NCBI GenBank assembly: GCA_910589415.1
Contig: CAJUUM010000031.1
Coordinates: 992,001-1,056,000, forward strand
Direction of reading: 5' to 3'
From: Malachius bipustulatus
Taxonomy: Eukaryota > Arthropoda > Insecta > Coleoptera > Melyridae
Length of the DNA stretch: 64,000 bases
Each line of letters starts with the position of its first letter. Positions within the stretch are counted from its first letter, which is position 1. This document shows, one piece after another, positions 1-9,168 of this stretch. A model generated the notes under the pieces. That model worked only from the letters and a program-made list of their open reading frames with translations, made no database searches and had not been told where the DNA came from. A program made the position numbers and the translations under genes.

Positions 1-220
1 AGGAACCGAGGGACAAAGGAAGGGGAATGTGGTCGTCAACTCGCGGGAGATCGGCGGGACGGAAGACAGACTCGTGAGGACTGCTTACGGGGTCACTGAT
101 GTTTCGATAATACATACTTACTTTCAATACGCATCAATTATTATTGTTCAATACGACAGTTAATACACTGATTCACTCTCATCCGCGTTGTGTTTTAATA
201 TAACTACCCTACATTCTACA
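1..220 (+). repeat. 5' LTR of gypsy element 1 (3' portion only)
   Basis: This matches 4931-5150 at a constant offset of 4930. It ends in TCTACA, the usual CA-type LTR terminus. The start lies outside the window, so U3 and R are only partly visible. Confidence 0.9.
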
Positions 221-233
221 TCAGAAGTGGTCC
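221..233 (+). other. Putative primer-binding site, tRNA-Leu-like
   Basis: The bases directly after the 5' LTR include TCAGAAGTGG. This matches the complement of the acceptor/T-stem end of insect tRNA-Leu(CAA), as I recall that tRNA. The TGGTG that would pair with the very 3' end of the tRNA is absent, so priming would be internal or the assignment is wrong. Confidence 0.4.
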
Positions 234-248
234 AAAAGAACCCACACC

Positions 249-3200
249 ATGCCCAAACGAAGAAAACCGGCCAAAAGAAGATCTAGCTCTAGTTCTAGTG
301 ATTCTTCCCAAAGTACAAGCACTTCTAGTAGTTCTAGTTCCTCGAGCCGTTCATCGACTTCTTCCGACTCCACGTCTTCATCCCATACTCGGAGAGGTTC
401 CAAGTCCAAGAGAAGCTCTACGACGCCACGGGGTCCTTCCAAAAGTAAACGTAGTCGATCGGCTGATGATAATAATTCTGCAGGGGTGAGTCGTACCACC
501 ACCCCCCAGGCAAGTTCTACTATTCTTTCTTATCCTTCATTGCAAAGTCGTACTCTTTTGTCCGTCATTCCGTCATTTAACCCATTACAGAATTCAGTTC
601 ATGAATGGTTAGAACTCATAGACTATAATGCATCCCTTTACAGCATGCCTGAAAGTGAAATCATTTATCAAGCTTTGAATAAATTATCTGGCTCAGCCAA
701 AACTTGGTATAATAGTATAGTAATTACCGAGCCCGGGTGGTCGGCTTTCTCCTGGGAACACTGGAAGACGTTGCTGACGAAATCTTTTCATAGTCAGCGG
801 AACACTTTTGCTTTATTTATGGACATTGCAAACCATCGACCAACCGCAGGTAGTTCCTTATACGAATTCCATTTCCAACATATTGCTAAAATCGAAAAGT
901 TGCGTGCCAAATTTTCAGATTCCGATAAAGTTTCATTGATTTTGGGTGCTATAGGTGATGAAAATATTACCTCCGCTGCTGAGGCTGCTAATATTTCCGA
1001 CCCGAATTCGTTGGCTTTGTACTTACGCAATAAAACGCATAATACTACCGCTTTTAAGAATCCTGTTGCATCATCTTTTAGAGATGTTTCTACTCATAAC
1101 TTTAAAGAAATGGAGAAGTCAGTATCTACTCCTCCGGTCCATGATTACGTTTGCAATGCTTGCGGACAAAAAAATCATTTACGACGAAATTGTAAACATC
1201 GTCACAAAATATGTAATTATTGTAAATTACAAGGTCATATTGAAGTGGCCTGTTACAAACGGGCACAGCATCCATTTCAGCAGATTCAAATGATAAATAC
1301 TAATCCGAATAATAGTCATGAGAAATTCTATAAACAAATATTTGTACATAATACTTTATGCTATGCTTTCCTAGATTTCGGCAGTGGTTGCTCATTAATA
1401 CAGAGATCGGTGGCACTTAAGTTAAAATTGCTTTTACATCCGCTAGAAACAGGAATTTCACTTTCAGGGTTCCTGGGCCTCGGTTTAATTGTTCATGAAT
1501 ACGTCGAGTGCGTAGTTCAAATAGGAATTGTCGAGTTAAAAATAACTTTGTATGTTATTGACGATCCATGTTTCTTGCATGCAGAGGTTCTAGTGGGTCG
1601 CAATTTTACTGAAGATGAAAAAATCATTTACTATCGAGTTGGTAACGAATTAACATTTAAATATAAACATTCTTCTCAATTTCAGCTACACGAACACGAT
1701 TCGCCTATAAATATTACTCATGGAAATTTATCACGTCCACAACAGGACCATTTATATGATTTGATTTCTGAATTTAAACAATGCATTTGTACTTCCTTAA
1801 CTAATTTAGGGAAAATTAATACCTTTCAGCTTGCAATTCCTACGACGTCCGAAATTCCAGTTGCATTCCGCCCATACCGTTGTTCAGAACGAGATAAAGA
1901 GATTTTTCGCGACATCATAGACAAGTACTTAACTGCGAATATCATACGAAAAAGTAATTCTCCATATGCTAGTGTAGCTCTTTTAGTGGATAAAAAAGGT
2001 GGTGAGAAGAGGATGGTTATCGATTACCGAAAATTGAATAAGGTCATTGTAAAACCTGTCTTTCCTATGCCAATTATTGAAGATCTTCTTGAGGGTTTAA
2101 ATAATTTCCAGTATTTCACAACTCTCGACTTGGCAAGTAGTTATCATCAGTTACCAGTCCATCCTAATTCGATTCAGAAGACGGCGTTTGTTACCCCTGA
2201 GGGACATTATGAATTTCTGCGGGCTCCGTTTGGATTGTGTAACCTACCTCCTATTTTTCAAAGTATTATCAGTGAAATATTTGCTCCCCTTCGAAAATAC
2301 AAAATTATTCCATATTTAGACGATCTTATTATACCATCTAGAACAATCGAAGAGGGACTAGATGTTCTGCGGCAAGTGCTGGAAATTCTGAAAACAAATA
2401 ATCTTACAATAAATATAAAAAAATCTTCCTTTTTGCAAACCCAGGTTTCGTACCTCGGCTATGTTATCAGTATGAATCAGATAACTCCTAATGAATCAAA
2501 AATCACTGCTGTCAAAAATTTTCCAGTCCCGAAAAACTCCCATCAGTTACGACAGTTCTTAGGCTTAGTCGGGTTTTTCCGTAAATTCATCAATCAATTT
2601 GCAAAACTCACAAGCCCTCTAACACGACTATTGAAAAAAGATACCAAATGGGAGTGGGGTGATGACAAAACGCAAATCGTTGACCACCTCAAAAACCTAA
2701 TTTGTTCTAAACCTATCTTAAGCATTTATAACCCGAGTTTGCCTTCCATAATATACACTGATGCCAGCCGCGAAGGCCTTGCGGGAATATTCGTTCAAGC
2801 TACCGATAATGGAGAAAAACCAATTGCGTACTACAGCAAGCAGACTACCGCCGAGGAGAAAAATTATCATTCTTTTGAGTTAGAACTGCTTGCTATCGTG
2901 CGCACCCTACAACGATTCCGAACTTACCTACTTGGAAAATCCTTTTCCATTATTACTGACTGCAATTCTGTAAAACAAGCACTTACCAAACAATCTATTG
3001 TGCCCCGCATAGCTCGTTGGGTCTTAATTCTACAAGAATATGACTTTGAAATTCGACATCGTGCCGGAGCCCAAATTCAACATGTGGACGCATTGAGTCG
3101 CAATCCTGAACCCTTACTGTCACAAAATCTTTCAGTGTTCCTCATCAACGAGAATGACTGGATTCGAGAAGCTCAGTTACAAGATAATCATATTCAAGAA

Positions 3201-4376
3201 ATCAAACAAATTCTCTTATCAGGTGACCAGAGTAGCAATAAAGATATTTTCAACACGTATGATGTACGTGGCAATATTGTGTACCGAAAAACAGCTTTTG
3301 GTAATAAATGGTATGTTACAAAAAAATGCCGGTGGCAAGTCTTGAGGTCTAATCATGATGACCTGGGTCATTTTGCATTCGAGAAAACTCTGCGAAGAAT
3401 TCAAGATAATTTCTGGTTCCCACACATGAAACGTTTCATTCAAAAGTACATAGCTTCATGTCTGAATTGTCTTTACCATAAAATTCCTGGCGGCCGCAAA
3501 CCAGGACTACTTCATTCAATACCCAAGTATGCGAGACCATTCAATACACTTCACCTTGATCATCTAGGCCCATTTGTTCGCAGTGTCAAAGGCAATAGTT
3601 ATTTGTTAGTGATTGTAGATGCCTTTTCTAAATTCATTTTCTTATGTCCTGTGCCTGATACTTCCACAAAATATGTCCTCAAAGAACTTAAACGTATATC
3701 AGCTATCTTTGGCAATCCACGAAGGATCATTTGCGATGCCGGCCGTTGCTTCACGGCCCATCGTTTTCAAAAATTTTGCACTAAGCAAGGTATTCGCTTA
3801 TTTATCACGGCTTCTGGTATGCCTCGAGGCAACGGTCAGGTCGAGCGCTCGAATCGAACGGTCCTTGATGCACTGGCCACCTCTAGCGCTGACACATCTA
3901 CTGACAACTGGGATACAAAACTCCCACAAATTCAACAGGGTATCAATTCCATGCATAATCGTATAACCGGGTACACTCCTGCAGAGTTATTCTTTGGCTA
4001 TCGTTTACGAACATCTGCTGATCGCTTCCTTCCTACCACCGAAAATGAAGTCATTCTTGACGTCACACGGCAAAGAGCTAAGGCTGCAACGCGCCTTGAA
4101 TTCAACCGCCATCGTCAAAATGCTACTTTCAATGCGAAACGATGCCCTGCGAAATTGTATAGTGTTGGAGACACTGTCTTAGCGAAAATTTCCAGTATTC
4201 CTTCTAATGACGGCACGAGCCGAAAACTTCTCCCGAAGTACAGGGGCCCGTTCATAATATCAGAAGTCTTGCCCCACGATCGTTATCGCGTCACAGAAGA
4301 CATTCATAGCACTAGATCGAGAATTCCATATACAGGAGTCATATGCGCTGAGCATCTCAAACCATTTACAATTTAA
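249..4376 (+). CDS. Gag-Pol polyprotein of Ty3/gypsy element 1
   Basis: A single 1375-residue frame encodes the whole replication machinery. The N-terminus is Ser/Arg-rich, followed by a capsid-like region. Two CX2CX4HX4C zinc knuckles (about residues 302-340) mark nucleocapsid. The protease active site reads D376-F-G where families have D-S/T-G, which looks like a single C-to-T change. Reverse transcriptase follows with YLDD at 689-692, then RNase H (TDAS, ELEL, TDCNS). Integrase has an HHCC finger and D, D, E positions (LDHLG, CDAG, VERSNR), then a C-terminal GPY-like region (KYRGPF). Gag and Pol share one frame with no frameshift, as in some insect gypsy lineages. The altered protease makes autonomous activity doubtful. 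Confidence 0.95.
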   Translation: MPKRRKPAKRRSSSSSSDSSQSTSTSSSSSSSSRSSTSSDSTSSSHTRRGSKSKRSSTTPRGPSKSKRSRSADDNNSAGVSRTTTPQASSTILSYPSLQSRTLLSVIPSFNPLQNSVHEWLELIDYNASLYSMPESEIIYQALNKLSGSAKTWYNSIVITEPGWSAFSWEHWKTLLTKSFHSQRNTFALFMDIANHRPTAGSSLYEFHFQHIAKIEKLRAKFSDSDKVSLILGAIGDENITSAAEAANISDPNSLALYLRNKTHNTTAFKNPVASSFRDVSTHNFKEMEKSVSTPPVHDYVCNACGQKNHLRRNCKHRHKICNYCKLQGHIEVACYKRAQHPFQQIQMINTNPNNSHEKFYKQIFVHNTLCYAFLDFGSGCSLIQRSVALKLKLLLHPLETGISLSGFLGLGLIVHEYVECVVQIGIVELKITLYVIDDPCFLHAEVLVGRNFTEDEKIIYYRVGNELTFKYKHSSQFQLHEHDSPINITHGNLSRPQQDHLYDLISEFKQCICTSLTNLGKINTFQLAIPTTSEIPVAFRPYRCSERDKEIFRDIIDKYLTANIIRKSNSPYASVALLVDKKGGEKRMVIDYRKLNKVIVKPVFPMPIIEDLLEGLNNFQYFTTLDLASSYHQLPVHPNSIQKTAFVTPEGHYEFLRAPFGLCNLPPIFQSIISEIFAPLRKYKIIPYLDDLIIPSRTIEEGLDVLRQVLEILKTNNLTINIKKSSFLQTQVSYLGYVISMNQITPNESKITAVKNFPVPKNSHQLRQFLGLVGFFRKFINQFAKLTSPLTRLLKKDTKWEWGDDKTQIVDHLKNLICSKPILSIYNPSLPSIIYTDASREGLAGIFVQATDNGEKPIAYYSKQTTAEEKNYHSFELELLAIVRTLQRFRTYLLGKSFSIITDCNSVKQALTKQSIVPRIARWVLILQEYDFEIRHRAGAQIQHVDALSRNPEPLLSQNLSVFLINENDWIREAQLQDNHIQEIKQILLSGDQSSNKDIFNTYDVRGNIVYRKTAFGNKWYVTKKCRWQVLRSNHDDLGHFAFEKTLRRIQDNFWFPHMKRFIQKYIASCLNCLYHKIPGGRKPGLLHSIPKYARPFNTLHLDHLGPFVRSVKGNSYLLVIVDAFSKFIFLCPVPDTSTKYVLKELKRISAIFGNPRRIICDAGRCFTAHRFQKFCTKQGIRLFITASGMPRGNGQVERSNRTVLDALATSSADTSTDNWDTKLPQIQQGINSMHNRITGYTPAELFFGYRLRTSADRFLPTTENEVILDVTRQRAKAATRLEFNRHRQNATFNAKRCPAKLYSVGDTVLAKISSIPSNDGTSRKLLPKYRGPFIISEVLPHDRYRVTEDIHSTRSRIPYTGVICAEHLKPFTI

Positions 4377-4435
4377 CTTCAGTTCACGTTTCAGGTAAGC
4401 GCTCCAAACTCTACTACAGGCTATACTCTGGGCTA

Positions 4436-4750
4436 GGCACAATGCTTGCCATTTCAATCTTCTACTGCTGGTGATAGGCACACTGCTTGCCGTCTGAACT
4501 TGTCATCCGAAGGCACAATGCTTGCCGTCTGCCTTGCTCTTCTACTGTACTAGATAGGCACAATGCTTGCCGTCTGAAGGCACAATGCTTGCCATTTCAA
4601 TCTTCTACTGCTGGTGATAGGCACAATGCTTGCCGTCTGAAGGCACAATGCTTGCCATTTCAATCTTCTACTGCTGGTGATAGGCACAATGCTTGCCGTC
4701 TGAACTTGTCATCCGACGGCACAATGCTTGCCGTCTGAATGCATAATGCT
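4436..4750 (+). repeat. Minisatellite in the 3' untranslated part of gypsy element 1
   Basis: The 15-mer GGCACAATGCTTGCC, with one-base variants, occurs nine times, partly within a 62-bp higher-order unit (for example 4579 and 4641). The core has GGCA...TGCC arms and could form small hairpins. The short reading frame across it is an artefact of the repeat. Confidence 0.9.
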
Positions 4751-4835
4751 TAAAAAGGAGGTATAACTCTCCCTTCCGTCCTAAAAATTGCTCCTTCTGT
4801 TCTAGAGTCCTGCTTCTCCGATCGAGGACGATCGG

Positions 4836-4860
4836 GTTCCTCAGAATGGCCGAGTGTGGA
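4836..4860 (+). other. tRNA-Leu 5'-end-like motif (A-box-like)
   Basis: The stretch TCAGAATGGCCGAGTG resembles the first 15 or so bases of insect tRNA-Leu (D-arm/A-box) with about one mismatch. No anticodon or T arm follows, so this is not a tRNA gene. It lies in or just before the 3' LTR of an element whose primer site also looks tRNA-Leu-like. Confidence 0.4.
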
Positions 4861-4930
4861 GTGTGTGTGTGGCAATACTGCAGAAGGATGGCATGGGAAT
4901 CACGCACGTACATCCACGACGGCTTGCGAA

Positions 4931-5150
4931 AGGAACCGAGGGACAAAGGAAGGGGAATGTGGTCGTCAACTCGCGGGAGATCGGCGGGACGGAAGACAGA
5001 CTCGTGAGGACTGCTTACGGGGTCACTGATGTTTCGATAATACATACTTACTTTCAATACGCATCAATTATTATTGTTCAATACGACAGTTAATACACTG
5101 ATTCACTCTCATCCGCGTTGTGTTTTAATATAACTACCCTACATTCTACA
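4931..5150 (+). repeat. 3' LTR of gypsy element 1 (portion confirmed by the 5' copy)
   Basis: This portion matches bases 1-220. The true left edge lies upstream. Candidates are just after the purine run AAAAAGGAGG at 4752-4761, or the TGTGG around 4855. Both remain open because the 5' LTR start is not in the window. Confidence 0.9.
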
Positions 5151-5259
5151 ATCAGGCATTCACATTTAACATTCATGTATTGACAGTCGTAACGTAATAT
5201 ACTTCCTAATACTTAACATTCTAAATATTCTAGTTCCTATCCATACCCTACCACAACAT

Positions 5260-5955
5260 CCCCCCACCCAGTTCCTCCAGCAACGCGTTTTTATGCGGCC
5301 GCGGATCATATTTTTAGCGGTTTTAATTTTTTTTCTCCGGCCGCAGACGTTGATCGGGGCCAAATTTTCCGGATTGTGGCGCGGCCCGCCACGACACGTC
5401 TCCTGCAGAAAAATTTCGAAAATCGCTTTTTACCCCTTGAACCGTTTCAGCGAAAAACCGCAAAAAACCGTGTTTTTCGGCGGTTCGAATTTTTTTTCTC
5501 GGAACGCAGACGTTGATCGGGGCCAAATTTTCACTCGGCTCGGTCGGAAAACTCGTGGCTACGTTCGGTGAAAAAATCAAAAAAATCCCCCCACCCAGTT
5601 CCTCCAGCAACGCGTTTTTATGCGGCCGCGTATCATACTTTTAGCGGTTTTAATTTTTTTTCTCCGAACGCAGACGTTGATCGGGGCCAAATTTTCCGGA
5701 TTGTGGCGCGGCCCGCCACGACACGTCTCCTGCAGAAAAATTTCGAAAATCGCTTCTTACCCCTTGAACCGTTTCAGCAAAAAACCGCAAAAAACCGTGT
5801 TTTTCGGCGGTTCGAATTTTTTTTCTCGGAACGCAGACGTTGATCGGGGTCAAATTTTCACTCGGCTCGGTCGGAAAACTCGTGGCTACGTTCGGTGAAA
5901 AAATCAAAAAAATCCCCCCACCCAGTTCCTCCAGCAACGCGTTTTTATGCGGCCG
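5260..5955 (+). repeat. GC-rich satellite, 327-bp unit, two full copies plus the start of a third
   Basis: The anchor CCCCCCACCCAGTTCCTCC starts at 5260, 5587 and 5914, a constant period of 327. Each unit contains two related half-units sharing CGCAGACGTTGATCGGGGCC, so the repeat looks like a dimer of about 165 bp. The copies differ at only a few bases. Composition is far more GC-rich than the neighbouring DNA. The open frames on both strands here are repeat artefacts. Confidence 0.95.
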
Positions 5956-6358
5956 CGTCTGATATTTTTCGCTTTAATTTTCAAACACATTAATTTGCGT
6001 TTTGGATTCATTTTACAAATTGTTAAGACTTCGATAACATTGAAATTGGTTTAAGTTAGCAAGATAACAGTAGTGATAAGATAAATTTGCTTGGGAACGT
6101 TTGGAAATAATCGAATAGACGTGTAAGATAGTTAAGCGCGTAAGCCCGAACGTGTATGGGGACATTAGAGAATTCGTTGCTGGAATTCGTTGCTCACTTC
6201 ACCGCGGTATATTATAACACGTTTCAGAGAGAACCGCAAAGTAGAACGTGCTGAAACCGTAATTACTGAAGTAGTAGGTATTTGTTTACGCTATATTATG
6301 GCGCTGAAATAATACACCGACATAAGTGAATATAAAGCTAAAGCGGTGTTCAGACTAA

Positions 6359-6583
6359 ATGGAAAATAAATTTGAGAGAATACCTAATTACAGTACCATA
6401 ATATTGTACAGGTGGCTATTTATTTTAATTGGCTTATTAACCCCTATATGCAAGGTATTTTTTTTAAACTATTTTGATATTTTGAATAAATATTGGTCTA
6501 TGGTTATATTGTTATTTTTGTGTACTGCGTTGAGCTTAAGCCTCATTTTATTTTGCGTTGTATTGGCAATTGTGTGTCGTTGA
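6359..6583 (+). CDS. Small two-helix membrane-type protein upstream of gag
   Basis: This 74-codon frame starts with ATG and has two strongly hydrophobic segments (about residues 14-37 and 46-73). A short charged N-terminus, MENKFER, precedes them. It lies about 120 bp upstream of gag in the element leader. The second copy (about 60875-61100) keeps the same C-terminal reading: over the last 30 codons I count five silent third-base differences against about three replacements. The second copy has lost the ATG and gained stops in the middle. I know of no named family for it. It could be an accessory peptide of the retroelement, or a regulatory upstream frame. Confidence 0.5.
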   Translation: MENKFERIPNYSTIILYRWLFILIGLLTPICKVFFLNYFDILNKYWSMVILLFLCTALSLSLILFCVVLAIVCR

Positions 6584-6706
6584 TAAGGGAAACTGAATTG
6601 TGTTGCATCATCAAACAGCCGAGGATTGGTTATTCTATTTTAATTGAAGTTCAGGTCGATTAGGTACAGTTATTTATTTGTTGTTGAGTAGGACATAGAT
6701 TCAAAA

Positions 6707-7007
6707 ATGTCGCACAATGATCAGATAGATGTTGCAGGAGGTGTCCCAGAGGCCCCAGGTTACGGCAGTTCAAAAAGTCAGTTTAGGGGTGTTAGCTTCG
6801 ACATTTGACAATTTTAGTGGCCGAGGTTCGGTTACAGAGTATTTTAATAAATTAGAGGCTAGGGCGAAATTAGATGATCTAAGTCAGAGCGATACTCTGA
6901 AGATTTTTAAATTCAAATTGGTAGGCGGGCTTTACAATCGTACTTTACAATCTGCACATCGTAGTCGGCCCATGAATCGCCGACTAAAACATTTTTCTGC
7001 ACAATAG
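6707..7007 (+). pseudogene. Truncated gag start, copy A
   Basis: An ATG at 6707 opens a frame similar to the gag start at 61211 (shared IDVAGG). A deletion near 6752, relative to the other copy, shifts the frame. The gag reading then continues in another frame (TAVQKVSLGVLAS and onward) to about 6950, where homology stops. A terminator follows in unrelated sequence at 7005. Zinc knuckles, protease and all of pol are missing. Confidence 0.75.
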
Positions 7008-7051
7008 GGAATCAAGTTACTGCCCATTTTCCCCTCCAGGTTCCGTAGCCA

Positions 7052-7083
7052 GTTGACACGCTACGGTTATATCCCGTGTCAAC
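7052..7083. repeat. Perfect 9-bp inverted repeat
   Basis: GTTGACACG at 7052-7060 and CGTGTCAAC at 7075-7083 flank a 14-base loop. No other terminator or transposon-end feature is evident, so the function is unknown. Confidence 0.6.
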
Positions 7084-7137
7084 CCATTATACCATTATAC
7101 CTTATATAGTTGTATTTCAGGCTCCCAGTTATTTACT

Positions 7138-7345
7138 TTACCTCCAGTCATTTAGCTGTGGGGACCAGATAATTTATCCTTTACCCCAAATGTTCACGTA
7201 AGTCGGACTTCCAGACAAATTTTACCTCCAGTCAGGTTAGCTGCTGGACTCTGACAACATATATTATAAATTTCCGCACCTACTCGGGCTTTTAGCCACA
7301 TTTCACCTACAGGAAGGTTCGCTGCTAGAACCCGAGAAACTCATC
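7138..7345 (+). repeat. Degenerate tandem repeat, period about 82-86 bp
   Basis: Three diverged copies share a CACCTMCAG...GGTTAGCTGCTG-like core, beginning near 7138, 7219 and 7305. No coding potential is seen. Confidence 0.55.
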
Positions 7346-7655
7346 ATTGACATTATAGTTAATTTAGGATACTCTCAGTAAGCCGAGACTTGTAATTGTC
7401 ATTGAAATAGCTATCAGACTGGGCATCCACTCTATTCCGGAGCAAAGTGTAACTCACTTTTTCAGACTAATATTTTATCAGGGTCATGCCTGAAATCGTA
7501 ATAAAAAGGAACATGGCATATGTTATGAGTTCCAAGTAGGAACAAGAATACACAGTTTTTTTTTGCTGCTTTAATGAACTTCAAGGAACCAAGAAACCTG
7601 ACTAATAAGTCGTGGTTTTCAGAAATACTTTATCGAGGAAGTAGAAAAATAAGTA

Positions 7656-8896
7656 ATGAAGCTCCGAGTGCTCGAGACAGCGTCAGGCAGAGCTAGACGG
7701 TCCAAACTACCTGCCGGGCGTCGACCAAACAAGGTCAGGTTTAATTTTGTCCTATGGGATGAAATGAAGCAGGTGGATAGCTTCAAGGTCAATCCATGCC
7801 TGCGACCAAAGGATGTCCAGGAGGAGAAAGACGTGTTCTTAATGGAAAAATAAAGGTATTTTAAATTCTTAACAGGTCATGCCGTCATGTCTAAGGAACA
7901 TGAGGACATACTTACACTCTTACAATATTATTGGTTCGCTAGGGAACAGTGCGAAGCTAACGACATATTATATGTAGCAAATTCTTTAGTGTTGTTTAAT
8001 CAAAAACACCTCTCGCCAGAACTTGTCTTGTATGACGAATTGAACAAGGACCCAGGAAGGGAGGCTGCGCTCCATGTTATAGGGTATTATAAAAAAAACC
8101 ACAGTAAGTGAAACCAGTGACCTTAGAGAATTCCTAAACTTAAAAGCTGAAGAGGGCATAGTGGAAGTTAGGGAACTGAACCCAAAACCCAGGAAAATCG
8201 TACCTCAAACTAAATTTAACATCGACAGAATTTCTCTTGCCCGAGATCTTGTGTATTCACGCATGAGCTGTAAAGATAAATTAAGCATGTTGGTTGCTTT
8301 CACGGAGGATATCCTAGGCGACGGATTCCAGAGCTGTTCAAGTCGACCATTGCAGTTTGGTCGAACATACTATCCACATTCTTTATGTCCCAGAGCCAAA
8401 AGACAGAGACATTTCATGTTAGGTTTTATAATGAACTTGAAAAAAGGTTGCCCACTACCAAAACGAAAATCTTCAATTTACAATTTACAATTGCGAATGC
8501 AAATTACTTCTCGCGGACTTGTGCAGAAAAGGGTTAAATATCAGCTTCCAGCTGTATTACCATTTTCATATCAGAACCACCCCTTTTCCCCGTGAGGAAG
8601 ACCTTGACCCGGAAGTAGAACAGCTCATAATAAACAAATCGTCGTCAAAAGATACGCCCGCATTCCAGGTGGCGTACTTGCCAGTGGAGTTCGTCCGAGA
8701 ACTCCAGATAAATGAGTTTTGGATAATGATAGGTGGGAGGCTTGTCCGGTTTGTACTTGAACCACCCCTTATATACAAATATGAGTTAAAAGGACCGATA
8801 CTGTTTCGATCGAAGGAACGCGAAGACCAAGTCTGGGAATTGGTCAAACGAATAGAAATAAAAGCACGATTACCAACACTGGAGGAGCTAATGTAG
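7656..8896 (+). pseudogene. Unidentified coding relic with several frameshifts
   Basis: Four overlapping reading frames (7656-7853, 7887-8111, 8161 to about 8330, and 8330-8896 in shifted frames) read as consecutive pieces of one protein of about 400 residues. The breaks fall at an A-run near 8090, near 8315, and in the region up to 8590. The last part is well structured and ends at a proper stop (RLPTLEELM). I recognise no catalytic motif, zinc finger, signal peptide or membrane segment. Candidates are a retroelement Gag-like protein, an old virus-derived gene or a lost host gene. It lies just before a repeat that could be an LTR start. Confidence 0.45.
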
Positions 8897-9168
8897 GTGT
8901 CACCCCGTTATCCGCTCAGTTCCCCCCAGTTAGGGACATCGTACGATGAAGAAAAATTACGGTCCAAGCAAATGTTTTGTGTACATACTTAAATTAAGTT
9001 TTCTAGAAAAGCAGTTTAGTCTGGGAAAGTAGACCCAGGTAATTATTAGGGTGTGTGTTAGGATTAGTTGAAGAATAGGTTAGGAGTAGTATACAGGGCG
9101 AAGTTTGGCTTCCAGATCGTTGACATTGGAGGATTGATGTAGGTGTCACCTCGTTATCCGCTCAGTTC
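8891..9168 (+). repeat. 32-bp direct repeat, possible LTR start
   Basis: ATGTAGGTGTCACC followed by CGTTATCCGCTCAGTTC occurs at 8891-8922 and 9137-9168 with one mismatch. Both are preceded by a similar purine-rich TGGAGGA. A TG start after a purine run is what a 3' LTR boundary looks like, but no paired LTR was found. Confidence 0.5.

Larger units (their letters stand above)
1..5150 (+). mobile_element. Ty3/gypsy LTR retrotransposon, 5' end cut by the window
   Basis: Bases 1-220 recur at 4931-5150 with no difference that I noticed. They are the two LTRs, and the left one is truncated by the window edge. Between them lie a putative primer site, one long gag-pol frame (249-4376) and a repeat-rich 3' untranslated part. 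The uninterrupted frame and matching LTRs suggest a recent insertion. Target-site duplication cannot be tested because the 5' end is missing; the bases after the 3' LTR are ATCAG. Confidence 0.9.
6211..7007 (+). mobile_element. 5' part of a gypsy element of the macrodomain-bearing family, copy A
   Basis: The sequence from about 6211 parallels 60735-61475 through the leader, the small hydrophobic frame and the start of gag. Homology ends near 6950, after which no pol is present. Several small indels separate the copies. I could not identify LTRs for either copy. Confidence 0.8.

Noticed and set aside
221..502. Leu/Glu-rich minus-strand frame
   Set aside because: It is the complement of the Ser-rich codons at the start of the gypsy gag-pol frame.
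4487..4738. Frame with repeated HNACRL units
   Set aside because: It is translated minisatellite, with no start context or conserved domain.
4836..4910. tRNA-Leu gene
   Set aside because: Only the 5' arm resembles a tRNA. No anticodon or T arm follows, so a gene cannot be supported.
5293..5937. Four frames on both strands in the satellite
   Set aside because: All are period-327 repeat artefacts with no recognisable domain.
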